The notes under the pieces are model-generated. The model did no database searches and was not told the origin of the DNA. It saw only the letters and a program-made list of their open reading frames with translations. 64,000 nt of DNA from Bacteroidota bacterium (GTDB lineage: Bacteria > Bacteroidota > Bacteroidia > Chitinophagales > Chitinophagaceae): positions 1 through 64,000 of the forward strand of contig JAFDYF010000069.1 of assembly GCA_018267575.1 (NCBI GenBank). Direction: 5' to 3'. Shown here piece by piece: positions 16,908-25,974 of this stretch; positions within the stretch are counted from its first letter, which is position 1; every line of letters begins with the position of its first letter. Position numbers and translations under genes: made by a program.

Positions 16908-18257
16908 TTAAAATTCGTCTGTTGTTGCAAAATTGTTTTTTCTATACATCCATTGGCCACTGCTAAAGTCGGGAAAGTCCACAGTTTGATTGCCCAGTTC
17001 AATGCTGGCCTCGCTCAATGGAGTGATAGCGCTCCAAGCGGCCGCATCATATACATCCATGGGGGTAGCCACCCTTCTTTTTGCTGCTTCCACAAATGCG
17101 TGTAGCACAAAAAAGTCCATGCCGCCATGACCAGCGCCTTCTGTGCCTTTGCCCCAACGTTGCCATAGTGGATGGTCATATTTTTCAAGATAGGGTTTTG
17201 CATCTTCCCAAACATCTTCCTTGGAGCTTACACCTTCGATATAAAGAGATTTGTTCACGTCCATCCACAAACCTTTAGTGCCTTGTACGCGGAAGCCCAA
17301 TGAATAGGGGCGGGGATTATTGGTGTCATGCTGTAATAAAATGGTTTCGCCATTTACACATTTAAGATGGGTGGTAACGATATCGCCTAACCGAAACTCT
17401 ACTTTGGCGTTTGGTGTATTCTCGCCGGCTTTGTCCACAATATATTTATGAAGTCCGCGGGTTTTGGTTGAAAAAGACGATAAGGATAAAAAGCGGTTGC
17501 CACGATTGATGTCAATCATCATGGCTACTGGCCCCACTCCATGTGTAGGGTAGAGGTCACCGTTACGATGAACGGAATGATTGGTACGCCACTTGGCTTC
17601 AGAAAAAGCTTTTTCGCCAAACTCCACACCAGGACCTTCATGGTTTAAACCATTATTGAATTTTACACCACGCAGATCGTGTTGATATCCGGCTTGCAAA
17701 TGCAGCAGTTCGCCAAACATACCTTGTCTTACCATATTTAATATGGCTGCCACATCACGCCGATAGCAAACATTTTCCAACATCATCACATTCGCTTTTT
17801 GCTTTTCTGCCTCACGTACCACATTCCAGTGGTCTTCGAGGGTTATACCCAGAACCACTTCGGTCGCTACATACTTAATACCAGCCTGAAGGCTGTCGAT
17901 CACCATGGGGCAATGCCATTCCCAAGGGGTGGCTATCAAAACCGCATCAATGTTTTTTAGTTCAAGCATTTTCCGGTAGGCATAGGGGTCACCTTTGAAA
18001 ATCGAAGGCATGGGCTTACCAGATTTTTTTATTATCTCGGTGGCCATCCCAAGCATATGGTCATCCACATCACAAATAGCAACCACATCCACATCCGTGC
18101 GGTGCAGCGCATTGTCCAAATGGTTTTGTCCTCGTAAACCCGTGCCGATAAAGGCCAATCTCACTTTCTTGGTATCGCTATTATAATTTCCTGATGGGAG
18201 GATGGCAACACTACTGGCAGCCAAGGCTGAATTTTTCACGAAATCCCTACGGTTCAT
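16908..18257 (-). CDS. GH109 family alpha-N-acetylgalactosaminidase-like protein
   Basis: This is a Gfo/Idh/MocA-fold protein of 449 residues with a twin-arginine-like signal MNRRDFVKNSALAASSVAIL. The NAD-binding motif FIGTGLRGQNH follows, then WEWHCPM and ATEVVLGITLEDHW. The GH109 signature GDLYPTHGVGPVA (near residue 245) contains the Tyr and His that the NAD-dependent retaining mechanism uses. Characterised members remove terminal alpha-GalNAc from glycoconjugates. ATG at 18257 was chosen because it begins directly with the signal; the longer frame adds an unlikely 28 residues. It is cotranscribed with the hexosamine-kinase-like gene. It could act on another sugar, as the family is not uniform. 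Confidence 0.92.
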   Translation of the reverse strand: MNRRDFVKNSALAASSVAILPSGNYNSDTKKVRLAFIGTGLRGQNHLDNALHRTDVDVVAICDVDDHMLGMATEIIKKSGKPMPSIFKGDPYAYRKMLELKNIDAVLIATPWEWHCPMVIDSLQAGIKYVATEVVLGITLEDHWNVVREAEKQKANVMMLENVCYRRDVAAILNMVRQGMFGELLHLQAGYQHDLRGVKFNNGLNHEGPGVEFGEKAFSEAKWRTNHSVHRNGDLYPTHGVGPVAMMIDINRGNRFLSLSSFSTKTRGLHKYIVDKAGENTPNAKVEFRLGDIVTTHLKCVNGETILLQHDTNNPRPYSLGFRVQGTKGLWMDVNKSLYIEGVSSKEDVWEDAKPYLEKYDHPLWQRWGKGTEGAGHGGMDFFVLHAFVEAAKRRVATPMDVYDAAAWSAITPLSEASIELGNQTVDFPDFSSGQWMYRKNNFATTDEF

Positions 18258-18396
18258 TTTAATATTTTTAAGATTAGAAAGGATTAGGCAAAGTAAATGT
18301 TTTTGCATTAACTTTTTAAATGCTCCGCATTTTTTACGCAAACGGGTGCGTTGTCATATATGTTTATAAAGACCTTTGTATTGGCCTATTACACAA

Positions 18397-19020
18397 TTAA
18401 TGAATGCGGTCACCTCGGATGTCAAGATTTTTGATGATTTCGGCTTCGTATTTCAGCCATTCCTCCCATCTCTTGCGCACTTTGGTCTTGTCAATATAAT
18501 TTTCAGAAAGCTCAATAAACAAATGGCAGTGACCTGCCTCGCTTTCCATAAAGCGCCGATAAAAATTTCTCAGATACTCATCATCCAACCCCTCACTCAA
18601 TCGCTTGAAGCGTTCACATGACCTTGCTTCTATCAATGCCATGGTAAGTAATTGGTCCAGAAAACGCCCTTCTTCCCCTCCTCCTTTTTGTTGAAAGCTC
18701 AATAGCTTGTTTACATACTCATCTTTTCTTTGCTTTCCTAGTTTGAGTTTTCTTTTTTGGAGTTCGGCCAGTACCAGACGAAAATGTCCCCATTCTTCAG
18801 TAACAATCGGTGATAATTCTTCCACCAATCTTTCTTTGGAAGGATATCTTTGAATGAGCGACATGCAACTGGCCGCTGCTTTTTGCTCGCAATAAGCATG
18901 GTCGGTCAATATTTCTTCCAGGGAAATGCTGGCCAGGTCCACCCATCTTGGGTCAGTGGGCAATTGTAGGCCAAGTATATTTTTTGAACTTGTTTCTTCC
19001 ATGATTTTTGGGTTAATCAT
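18397..19020 (-). CDS. miaE: tRNA-(ms2io6A)-hydroxylase-like diiron protein
   Basis: The protein (207 residues) is a ferritin-like four-helix diiron enzyme. The iron ligands are visible as Glu/His motifs: LTDHAYCEQKAA, TEEWGHFRLVL, ALIEARSCERFKRL and ESEAGHCHLFIEL. MiaE hydroxylates the isopentenyl side chain of modified adenosine 37 in tRNA and needs oxygen. A second ATG at 19002 (MEETSSKN) is also a good start, and I cannot choose firmly. It lies 139 bases upstream of the GH109 gene on the same strand, without a clear terminator between them; the functions look unrelated. Confidence 0.9.
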   Translation of the reverse strand: MINPKIMEETSSKNILGLQLPTDPRWVDLASISLEEILTDHAYCEQKAAASCMSLIQRYPSKERLVEELSPIVTEEWGHFRLVLAELQKRKLKLGKQRKDEYVNKLLSFQQKGGGEEGRFLDQLLTMALIEARSCERFKRLSEGLDDEYLRNFYRRFMESEAGHCHLFIELSENYIDKTKVRKRWEEWLKYEAEIIKNLDIRGDRIH

Positions 19021-19283
19021 TTTAATAGGATATTTGTTTTTTTTAAGCTAAAATACATCTAACCGATAAAAGGTATTTCGATTCGACAGCTTTCTGGTTC
19101 TAAAAATAAGAACAGCCATCCATCATTATTGCATTAATAAAGCAAATGGCTTTTGGTAATCGGTATTTTAGGGTTTCGTTATTTTATTTTGTCAATGCTA
19201 CTGCATGATTTAATTTTTGGTTCAATTGCATGCAACATCATAAATCTCAAAAATAATTTACTTTTAAACATATTTACTTGTTT

Positions 19284-21728
19284 ATGCGAATTCTTAGTTT
19301 TTCGGTTTCTCTTTTAATAACGGTCTTTTTGCTTTTTTCTCTCAACAGGGAATGGCATATTGGCGATAAGACATTGCCTCCCATTGGCAGCTTTATGAGC
19401 CCGCAGCAAGGTTTTTGGCAAAATGCAGAACCGGTGGATGCTAATTTTAATGAGAATTTAAAATTTCCTGGTCTCAGTGGAAAAGCAAATGTTTATTTTG
19501 ACGAGCGCATGGTGCCGCATGTATTTGCCAGTAATGAGAACGATGCCTATTTTATACAAGGGTATCTGCACGCAAAGTTTAGACTTTGGCAAATGGAGTT
19601 TGAAGTGTATGCCGCGGCGGGGCGCATTAGCGAACTGATAGGCCCCAAGGCTATCAATTATGATCGGGACCGGCGGAGGCTTGGGATGGTATATGCGGCA
19701 GAAATTGCGGAAAAGGAAATGGAAAAGAATGAAACCACAAAAGCGCAATGCGATTCCTATACAGCGGGTGTAAATAGTTATATCGCTAGTTTGAAGGAAA
19801 GTGAATTGCCCGTTGAATATAAACTTTTGAACTATAAGCCTGAAAAATGGACCAATCTTAAAACGGCCTTGTTCTTAAAATATATGTCGTTTGAGTTAGC
19901 GGGCTATGAACAAGATTTTGAGCATACCAATGCAAAAACTGCTTTTGGGTTACTGGACTTTGCAAAAATATATCCACTTGCTCAGGATTCTTTAGATCCG
20001 ATTGTTCCCAAAGGGACGGTTTACCCAAAGCCTGCATTAACGGTGACAGCCCCTGCTTCAGAGGATTCGCTGTATTTGGGAATGAAGGATTCTGTTCATT
20101 TTGTTTCTGATAAGCCGCATCCCGAAAACGGCAGTAATAACTGGGCCGTGAGTGGTAAAAAAACAAAATCAGGCAAACCCATTCTATGCAACGATCCGCA
20201 TTTGGGATTAAACCTTCCTTCACTTTGGTACGAAATGCAACTCTCTGCGCCGGGGCTCAATGCCTACGGGGTTTCTTTTCCTGCGGCACCGGGCATCATC
20301 ATTGGTTTTAATGATAGTTGTGCATTTGGCGTTACCAATTCAGAACGGGATGTGAGGGACTATTATAAAATGAAGTTTAGGGACGAAAGCATGAAAGAGT
20401 ATTGGTTCAATGGTGAATGGAAACAAACGGAATTTCGCTACGAGCATATTGGGGTAAAGGGGCAGGCTGAAATTATCGACACGGTGGCTTACACCGTTTT
20501 TGGCCCAGTGATGTACGATAAAAAATACAACGCAGGTAGAACAGACGGCGGTTATTATGCGGTGAGATGGAAAGCCCACGACCCCAGCAATGAACTGATG
20601 GCTTTTAACGGACTCGATCATGCGAAGAATTATGAGGATTATCTGGAAGCCATCAAGTGGATGCACACACCCGGACAGAATTTTGTTTTCGCCTCAAAAA
20701 ACAGTGGCGATATTGCTATCTGGGCCCAGGGCGAATTCCCCGCCAAATGGAAATGGCAGGGCGATTTTGTGATGCCGGGTATTGATAGCTCTTATATGTG
20801 GCAGGGGAATATACCTCAGAATGAGAACCCGCACCAGATAAACCCTGAGCGTGGTTTTGTGAGCAGTGCCAATCAATTGCCTGCAGATCCTGCAGCCTAT
20901 CCCTATTATTTGGGAGGTTCCTACCCCCCTTATCGAGGGTTGATCATCAACAGGTATCTCTCCCACATGAATGATATTACACCAGAGGATATGATGAAAC
21001 TGCAAACGGAGAACTATAATGTGTTTGCAGAGATGGCGGTGCCTCTCTTTTTAAAATACATGAACCTAGACTCCTTGAGTGAGCAAGGGAAAAAATATTT
21101 TGATATACTTAAGAGCTGGGATTTCCGAAATGATGTACAGGAAAAGGGAGCTACGGTTTTTGCACTGGCATGGCAATATTTCGCAAACCAATGCTGGCAT
21201 GAAGATCTGTCAAAGTCAAAATTGCCGATGGCAAACCCCGTTGCTAGTGCTTTATTGGAAGCGGTGATTAATGATAGCAGCCTGAAATTCCTACATGATA
21301 TTGGTACACCGGAAAAAGAAACTTTGCAAGATTTGCTGAGTGGCAGTTTCAAAAAAGCTTCAGATACCCTTCAGAAAATAGAGGATCAAGGACGACTGGA
21401 ATGGGGGAAATATAAAGACACTAAAGTCACTCATTTGGCGAAGTTAGATGCGTTTAGCCGTTTGCATTTGCCCATCGGTGGTGGCACCCATTGCATCAAT
21501 GCGGCCACATCAGATCATGGTCCCAGTTGGCGTATGGTTGTTTCATTGACCGATAGTACCCAAGCCTATGGAGTATATCCGGGTGGGCAAAGTGGCAATC
21601 CCGGCAGTATTTATTATGATAGTTTTGTGGATAGCTGGGCTATTGGTAAATACTATCTTTTATGGATGATGAAGGGAACGGAATCGGGCGACAGTAGGAT
21701 AAAATTCAAGATGGAGTTTGGAAATTAG
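19284..21728 (+). CDS. Penicillin acylase family amidohydrolase
   Basis: This is a secreted N-terminal nucleophile hydrolase of 814 residues. A hydrophobic signal (residues 3-20) is followed by the alpha-chain region, with YFDERMVPHVFASNENDAYF and QGYLHAKFRLWQME. The autoprocessing site is PENGSNNWAV: cleavage between Gly283 and Ser284 would make Ser284 the nucleophile. The beta chain continues with LCNDPHLGLNLPSLWYEMQL and ends in GGQSGNPGSIYYDS. Members cleave penicillins, acyl-homoserine lactones or other N-acyl amides; the substrate is unknown. ATG at 19284 is preferred over a TTG two codons upstream. It appears to be a single gene. Confidence 0.93.
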   Translation: MRILSFSVSLLITVFLLFSLNREWHIGDKTLPPIGSFMSPQQGFWQNAEPVDANFNENLKFPGLSGKANVYFDERMVPHVFASNENDAYFIQGYLHAKFRLWQMEFEVYAAAGRISELIGPKAINYDRDRRRLGMVYAAEIAEKEMEKNETTKAQCDSYTAGVNSYIASLKESELPVEYKLLNYKPEKWTNLKTALFLKYMSFELAGYEQDFEHTNAKTAFGLLDFAKIYPLAQDSLDPIVPKGTVYPKPALTVTAPASEDSLYLGMKDSVHFVSDKPHPENGSNNWAVSGKKTKSGKPILCNDPHLGLNLPSLWYEMQLSAPGLNAYGVSFPAAPGIIIGFNDSCAFGVTNSERDVRDYYKMKFRDESMKEYWFNGEWKQTEFRYEHIGVKGQAEIIDTVAYTVFGPVMYDKKYNAGRTDGGYYAVRWKAHDPSNELMAFNGLDHAKNYEDYLEAIKWMHTPGQNFVFASKNSGDIAIWAQGEFPAKWKWQGDFVMPGIDSSYMWQGNIPQNENPHQINPERGFVSSANQLPADPAAYPYYLGGSYPPYRGLIINRYLSHMNDITPEDMMKLQTENYNVFAEMAVPLFLKYMNLDSLSEQGKKYFDILKSWDFRNDVQEKGATVFALAWQYFANQCWHEDLSKSKLPMANPVASALLEAVINDSSLKFLHDIGTPEKETLQDLLSGSFKKASDTLQKIEDQGRLEWGKYKDTKVTHLAKLDAFSRLHLPIGGGTHCINAATSDHGPSWRMVVSLTDSTQAYGVYPGGQSGNPGSIYYDSFVDSWAIGKYYLLWMMKGTESGDSRIKFKMEFGN

Positions 21729-21849
21729 TTTTGCTTCAATCGAAGAATTTGAATTGAAAAGCTATGATTGATTATAGCCCTTGTCATCATAGAATTAAAA
21801 AAGTCAAGAATTACTGAAATCGTATATCGTATTTCAAAAATTATAAACG

Positions 21850-22203
21850 ATGATCAAATTTGTATCTGCTTTATTATTAACGTCGCTCCTGAGTTTTGCG
21901 GCAGGATTGTATCTGCCTTGGTGGTCCATCGCAATAGCGGCTATATTGGTAAGCGTCATTATTCCCATGGCTCCATGGAAGTCATTTCTGTCTGGTTTTT
22001 TAGGGCTGTTCTTATTATGGGGCATATTGGCTTTTTGGATTGATGCCAAAAACAACAGCATCCTTTCTCAAAAAATGGCGCAGATTTTTCAACTGGGAAA
22101 CTCTTCCATGCTCCTCATATTGATAACCGCTTTGATTGGCGCCTTGGTAGCGGGTTTTGCTGCATTGACCGGATCCTATATCAAGTTGCTGAAGCGGTCA
22201 TGA
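21850..22203 (+). CDS. Hypothetical membrane protein, 117 aa
   Basis: The protein has four hydrophobic stretches (about residues 3-20, 24-42, 48-66 and 86-112) separated by short loops, including the polar loop DAKNNSILSQKMAQIF. I do not recognise a named family. It lies 79 bases upstream of the DUF5686 gene on the same strand, with a possible hairpin and promoter between them, so the two may be independently expressed. Confidence 0.72.
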   Translation: MIKFVSALLLTSLLSFAAGLYLPWWSIAIAAILVSVIIPMAPWKSFLSGFLGLFLLWGILAFWIDAKNNSILSQKMAQIFQLGNSSMLLILITALIGALVAGFAALTGSYIKLLKRS

Positions 22204-22204
22204 C

Positions 22205-22238
22205 AAAGTGATCGTAGAACTGTTGATTTTCACTTTTT
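22205..22238 (+). terminator. Possible weak terminator
   Basis: AAAGTGA (22205-22211) and TCACTTTTT (22230-22238) form a 7-base stem with an 18-base loop and a short T-run, just after the small membrane protein gene. Confidence 0.4.
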
Positions 22239-22263
22239 GGTAACCTTTCTCGTCTTATTTTCG
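22237..22263 (+). promoter_or_regulatory. Putative promoter of the DUF5686 gene
   Basis: TTG at 22237-22239 and TATTTTCG at 22256-22263, 16 bases apart, resemble the Bacteroidota -33/-7 pair (TTG, TAnnTTTG) with one mismatch. The ATG is at 22283. Tentative. Confidence 0.35.
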
Positions 22264-22282
22264 TTTACATTAGAAACCGAAC

Positions 22283-24760
22283 ATGAGGCAACTGCTTTTT
22301 ATTACACTTATACTTTCCTCCATTTTACATGCTCAAGCAGGCAAGGTATCTGGAATCGTTACCGATGATAAGGGACATTTGCTTCCTTTTGCATCCATTT
22401 TAGTAAAGGGCACACCTAGGGGAACCACAACCAATAACGAAGGGAAATATTTTATAAACCTGAATCCCGGTACATACACGATCGTTTGCCAATATGTGGG
22501 TTATGAAAGAAAAGAGAAAAAGATTACGGTTGGCACCGATCCGATATCACTCGATTTTTCACTTTCGCTACAGCAGCTAACACTCTCTGAGGTGGTGGTG
22601 AAACCGGGCGGGGAAGATCCCGCTTATGAGATTATTCGCAATGCGATCAAAAAAAGACCTTATTACCTGAACCAGGTCGATCGTTTCCGTTGTGAAGTAT
22701 ATATCAAGGGGCAACTCCGGCTGCGCGATTACCCCAAAAAATTTATGGGGCAAAAAGTAGATTTTGAAGATGGGGATACCAGCAAAAAGAAAATCGTTTA
22801 TCTCTCAGAAACCATCGCTTCATATACTTTCCAAAGACCCAATAAAACAAAGGTGGAGGTGGTTTCGAGCAAGGTAAGCGGACAAAGTGATGCTTTTGGG
22901 TTCAGTGCCCCCCAGATTATTTCCTTTTATGAAAACAATATCCCGATTGGAAGAAACCTCAACCCCCGTGGGTTTATTTCTCCCATCGCCGACAAAGCAC
23001 TGAATTATTATAAATATAAGTTTGAAGGAAGTTTTTTTGAGGATGGGAAAGAAGTGGACAAAATCAAAGTAATTCCCAAAAGAAAGTTTGAGCCTTTGTT
23101 CAGTGGGTATATCGAGATTACAGATGGTGACTGGCGGATCCATAGTCTGCAATTGATGCTCACGAAAGAATCGCAGATGCAGTTTGTGGATACGCTTCGC
23201 ATTGAGCAGTTATATGTACCTTATGATAAGGATGTATGGGTCATCAAATCGCAGGTTATTTATCCATCAGTAAAAATTTTTGGTTTCGATGCCTATGGCA
23301 GTTTTGTGAACGTGTATTCAAAGTTTGATTTGGATCCTTCACTCGAAAAAAAATATTTTAATAATACCTTTTTAAAATTCAATGAAGGTGCTAACAAAAA
23401 ACCGGCCGATTATTGGGATACTATTCGTCCCGTTCCCCTTCAGATTGACGAAGTGAAGGACTACCATAAAAAAGATAGTCTTGAAAAAGCCAGAAAAGAC
23501 CCACACTATCTGGACTCGCTCGACCGGATCCGGAATAAGATAACCGCAGTGGGTTTATTGCTAACGGGTACCAATATCAATAAGGAAAAAACAAGAACAC
23601 AGATCAATCTCCCCTCATTGCTTTCGGCGGTTAGCTTTAATACCGTGGAAGGCTGGACTATCAACTGGCGGGCATCTTATACTAAGCGGTTGGATAGTGG
23701 TACTAATTTCTCTAGGCGCAATATCAGTTTTTCACCCGTACTGCGTTACGGGTTTAGCAACCGGCATTTGAATGCATATGGCGTCCTCAACTACAATTAC
23801 GGAAAAAAATTCTTATCTTCTTTGAGTATTGCAGGGGGGCGGCGAGTATATCAATTTAATAATGAGAATCCGATTGCCCCGTTGTACAACTCGGTTTCTA
23901 CTTTGGTTTGGGAACGTAATTATATGAAATTGTATGAGGCCTGGTTTGGTAGGGCAAACTATAGCAAAGCCTTTGGTGATGGTTTTCGGTTTTCGGCAGG
24001 TCTTCAGTTCCAAAACCGTACTCAATTGCAGAATACGACCAACTATAGTTTCAAAAATTGGGCAACCAGGGAGTATACTCCAAACTATCCGATTGGTCTG
24101 GATTCAGTGGCTATGCCAAATAACAGCGCTTTGATTGCTAGTGCCGAAATTAGCTGGCAGCCAGGGGCACGCTATATTGAGTTCCCCGACCGCAAAATAA
24201 TGGTGGGTTCAAAATACCCAAGGTTTTCACTGCAATATATTCAGGGAGTTCCAAACATTTTTGGTAGTAATGTTGATTACTCCAAATGGCAGTTCGGTAT
24301 TAACCAAAACCTCAATTTTAAATTGGCAGGTACTTTGAGTTATAATCTATCGGCAGGGGGTTTCTTGAACACAAACAAATTATTCACTCCTGACTATAAC
24401 CATTTTAACGGCAACCAGATTATTATTGCATCGGATTTTTCCAATAGTTTCCAATTGCTGCCTTATTATCAATATAGCAACAAAGCAACTTTTTATGCAG
24501 CCGCTCATCTTGGTCATCATTTCAACGGTCTGATCACGAATAAGATTCCCTTATTAAGGAAATGGAACTGGCACTTGGTTGCTGGGGCGAATGGTTTTTA
24601 TATTAATCAAAACAGCAACTATTTCGAAACTTATGTGGGGTTGGAAAATATTTTAAGAGTATTACGGGTCGATTTTCTTTGGGGCTTTGAGCAAGGAAAT
24701 CAATCACTGACCGGTTTTCGGATAACGATACCTGTTAATTTTGCAGGACCAAACGATTGA
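22283..24760 (+). CDS. DUF5686 family outer-membrane protein with a CarboxypepD_reg-like domain
   Basis: The protein has 825 residues. After a signal peptide ending at LHAQA, a carboxypeptidase-regulatory-like beta-sandwich (GKVSGIVTDDKGHLLPFASI to about residue 98) resembles the N-terminus of TonB-dependent receptors. A long middle region follows (PAYEIIRNAIKKRPYYLNQV, then FRCEVYIKGQLRL), and then many amphipathic strands that look like a C-terminal barrel ending in GFRITIPVNF. This architecture is the DUF5686 family of Bacteroidota. There is no plug domain or SusD partner, so it is not a classical nutrient receptor. Function unknown. Confidence 0.88.
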   Translation: MRQLLFITLILSSILHAQAGKVSGIVTDDKGHLLPFASILVKGTPRGTTTNNEGKYFINLNPGTYTIVCQYVGYERKEKKITVGTDPISLDFSLSLQQLTLSEVVVKPGGEDPAYEIIRNAIKKRPYYLNQVDRFRCEVYIKGQLRLRDYPKKFMGQKVDFEDGDTSKKKIVYLSETIASYTFQRPNKTKVEVVSSKVSGQSDAFGFSAPQIISFYENNIPIGRNLNPRGFISPIADKALNYYKYKFEGSFFEDGKEVDKIKVIPKRKFEPLFSGYIEITDGDWRIHSLQLMLTKESQMQFVDTLRIEQLYVPYDKDVWVIKSQVIYPSVKIFGFDAYGSFVNVYSKFDLDPSLEKKYFNNTFLKFNEGANKKPADYWDTIRPVPLQIDEVKDYHKKDSLEKARKDPHYLDSLDRIRNKITAVGLLLTGTNINKEKTRTQINLPSLLSAVSFNTVEGWTINWRASYTKRLDSGTNFSRRNISFSPVLRYGFSNRHLNAYGVLNYNYGKKFLSSLSIAGGRRVYQFNNENPIAPLYNSVSTLVWERNYMKLYEAWFGRANYSKAFGDGFRFSAGLQFQNRTQLQNTTNYSFKNWATREYTPNYPIGLDSVAMPNNSALIASAEISWQPGARYIEFPDRKIMVGSKYPRFSLQYIQGVPNIFGSNVDYSKWQFGINQNLNFKLAGTLSYNLSAGGFLNTNKLFTPDYNHFNGNQIIIASDFSNSFQLLPYYQYSNKATFYAAAHLGHHFNGLITNKIPLLRKWNWHLVAGANGFYINQNSNYFETYVGLENILRVLRVDFLWGFEQGNQSLTGFRITIPVNFAGPND

Positions 24761-24841
24761 TCTGGATTGTAAAGAGGTAGAGCGTTGGGTAGGGGGTATT
24801 TCAGAAAGCCTTTGTCCCCTCCAAACTGTAATAAAAGGTAT

Positions 24842-25318
24842 ATGAAAGCATCTTCTATTAACGAATTAAAGCAGGAATTATCTAATCTTCCCTCCGCCCA
24901 GTTGTTGGATATATGCCTAAAATTGGCCCGGTTTAAAAAAGAGAATAAGGAATTGCTCAGTTTCTTGCTATTTGAAGCGGACGATGAGCCAGGATATATC
25001 AACAATGTGAAAATGGAAATCGATGAGCAGTTTGAAAAGGTCAATCAAGAAAATTTATATTTCGCAAAAAAAAGTATCCGGAAAATCCTACGCATTGCTA
25101 ATAAGCATATCCGTTATGCAGGCTCGAAAACGGTGGAGATTGAATTGTTAACCCATTTTTGTGCAGTCTTGAACGGTTCGGGTATCCCTTACGCAAAAAG
25201 TACGGCGTTGGTCAACTTGTATCAGTCACAACTCAAAAAGATAAAAAAGGCCATTGAAACGCTCCACGAGGATCTACAATACGACTATTTAAAGGAGTTG
25301 GGCGGATTGGAGCTGTAA
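24842..25318 (+). CDS. Hypothetical soluble protein, 158 aa
   Basis: The protein starts MKASSINELKQELSNLPSAQ and is almost entirely charged and helical (many Lys, Glu and Leu; RFKKENKELLSFLLFEADDE in the middle). No catalytic motif, signal or membrane segment is seen. The N-terminal wording ELKxELxxLPxxxLLxICLxLARFKKENKELL is reminiscent of uncharacterised Bacteroidota proteins, but I assign no function. ATG at 24842 was preferred to an in-frame earlier start, which would add a poorly protein-like stretch. It lies 81 bases after the DUF5686 gene. Confidence 0.75.
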   Translation: MKASSINELKQELSNLPSAQLLDICLKLARFKKENKELLSFLLFEADDEPGYINNVKMEIDEQFEKVNQENLYFAKKSIRKILRIANKHIRYAGSKTVEIELLTHFCAVLNGSGIPYAKSTALVNLYQSQLKKIKKAIETLHEDLQYDYLKELGGLEL

Positions 25319-25362
25319 AACCTTGCTTGGCTAGTGTTAAATGCCGATTTTGGAAATAATAA

Positions 25363-25390
25363 TAATAAATCCCACTACTGTGGTTTATTT
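25363..25390 (+). terminator. Hairpin after the 158-aa gene
   Basis: AATAAATCCCAC and GTGGTTTATT pair around a TACT loop with one bulge, about 45 bases after the stop at 25318. The tail TGATTATCTTT is T-rich but interrupted. It may end that transcript before the RNA-binding protein gene begins. Confidence 0.5.
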
Positions 25391-25540
25391 GATTATCTTT
25401 AGGTGTGTTTTAAGCTGTGCAAGCACACAGTACCGAACGAATCAAATTTTTCCCCTCCGGTAAATTTTTCTCTTCTTTACTTTTTGCTTTACAATTAACC
25501 ACAGGTATTTTATTTTTTATTTAATAATTATTTAGATTTT

Positions 25541-25870
25541 ATGAACATTTATGTTTCGAATTTAAGCTTCCACACAACTGAGGAAGACTTAAACAACCTG
25601 TTTAGCCAACATGGCGAAGTATCTTCTGCCAAAATCATTACTGATAGGGAAACCGGAAGGTCCCGTGGCTTCGGCTTTGTTGAAATGCCATCAGAAGATG
25701 AAGGCAAAACAGCTATGACTGCCCTCAACAATAAAGAAATAGAAGGAAGGGCTATTTCTGTTACTGTTGCTAGAGAAAGGGAAGCAAGAACCGGTGGCGG
25801 TGGTGGCGGCAGCCGTGGTGGTAATTCCTACGGTGGCGGCGGCGGAAGAAGCAGCGGCAAAAGATGGTAA
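25541..25870 (+). CDS. Glycine-rich RRM RNA-binding protein
   Basis: The protein (109 residues) is one RNA recognition motif followed by a Gly-rich tail. RNP2 is MNIYVSNLSF (residues 1-10) and RNP1 is SRGFGFVEM (about residues 42-50); a third strand is EGRAISVTVARE. The tail, GGGGGGSRGGNSYGGGGG, is low complexity and should bind RNA loosely. Proteins of this shape are common in Bacteroidota and cyanobacteria and are linked to cold or RNA metabolism in general terms. A long A/T-rich leader precedes the gene, and a strong terminator follows it, so it is a single-gene unit. Confidence 0.93.
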   Translation: MNIYVSNLSFHTTEEDLNNLFSQHGEVSSAKIITDRETGRSRGFGFVEMPSEDEGKTAMTALNNKEIEGRAISVTVAREREARTGGGGGGSRGGNSYGGGGGRSSGKRW

Positions 25871-25899
25871 AATAATATTTCCATATTTAGGTTATCAAA

Positions 25900-25927
25900 T
25901 GCCCCGCAAATCGCGGGGCATTTTTTT
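25900..25927 (+). terminator. Strong intrinsic terminator of the RRM gene
   Basis: TGCCCCGC (25900-25907), AAATC loop, GCGGGGCA (25913-25920), then seven T residues. A textbook terminator about 30 bases past the stop. Confidence 0.93.
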
Positions 25928-25974
25928 GCATTTGCTTGGCTCTTTTAGTCCAAAAGAAATTCCTAACTTTCCGC

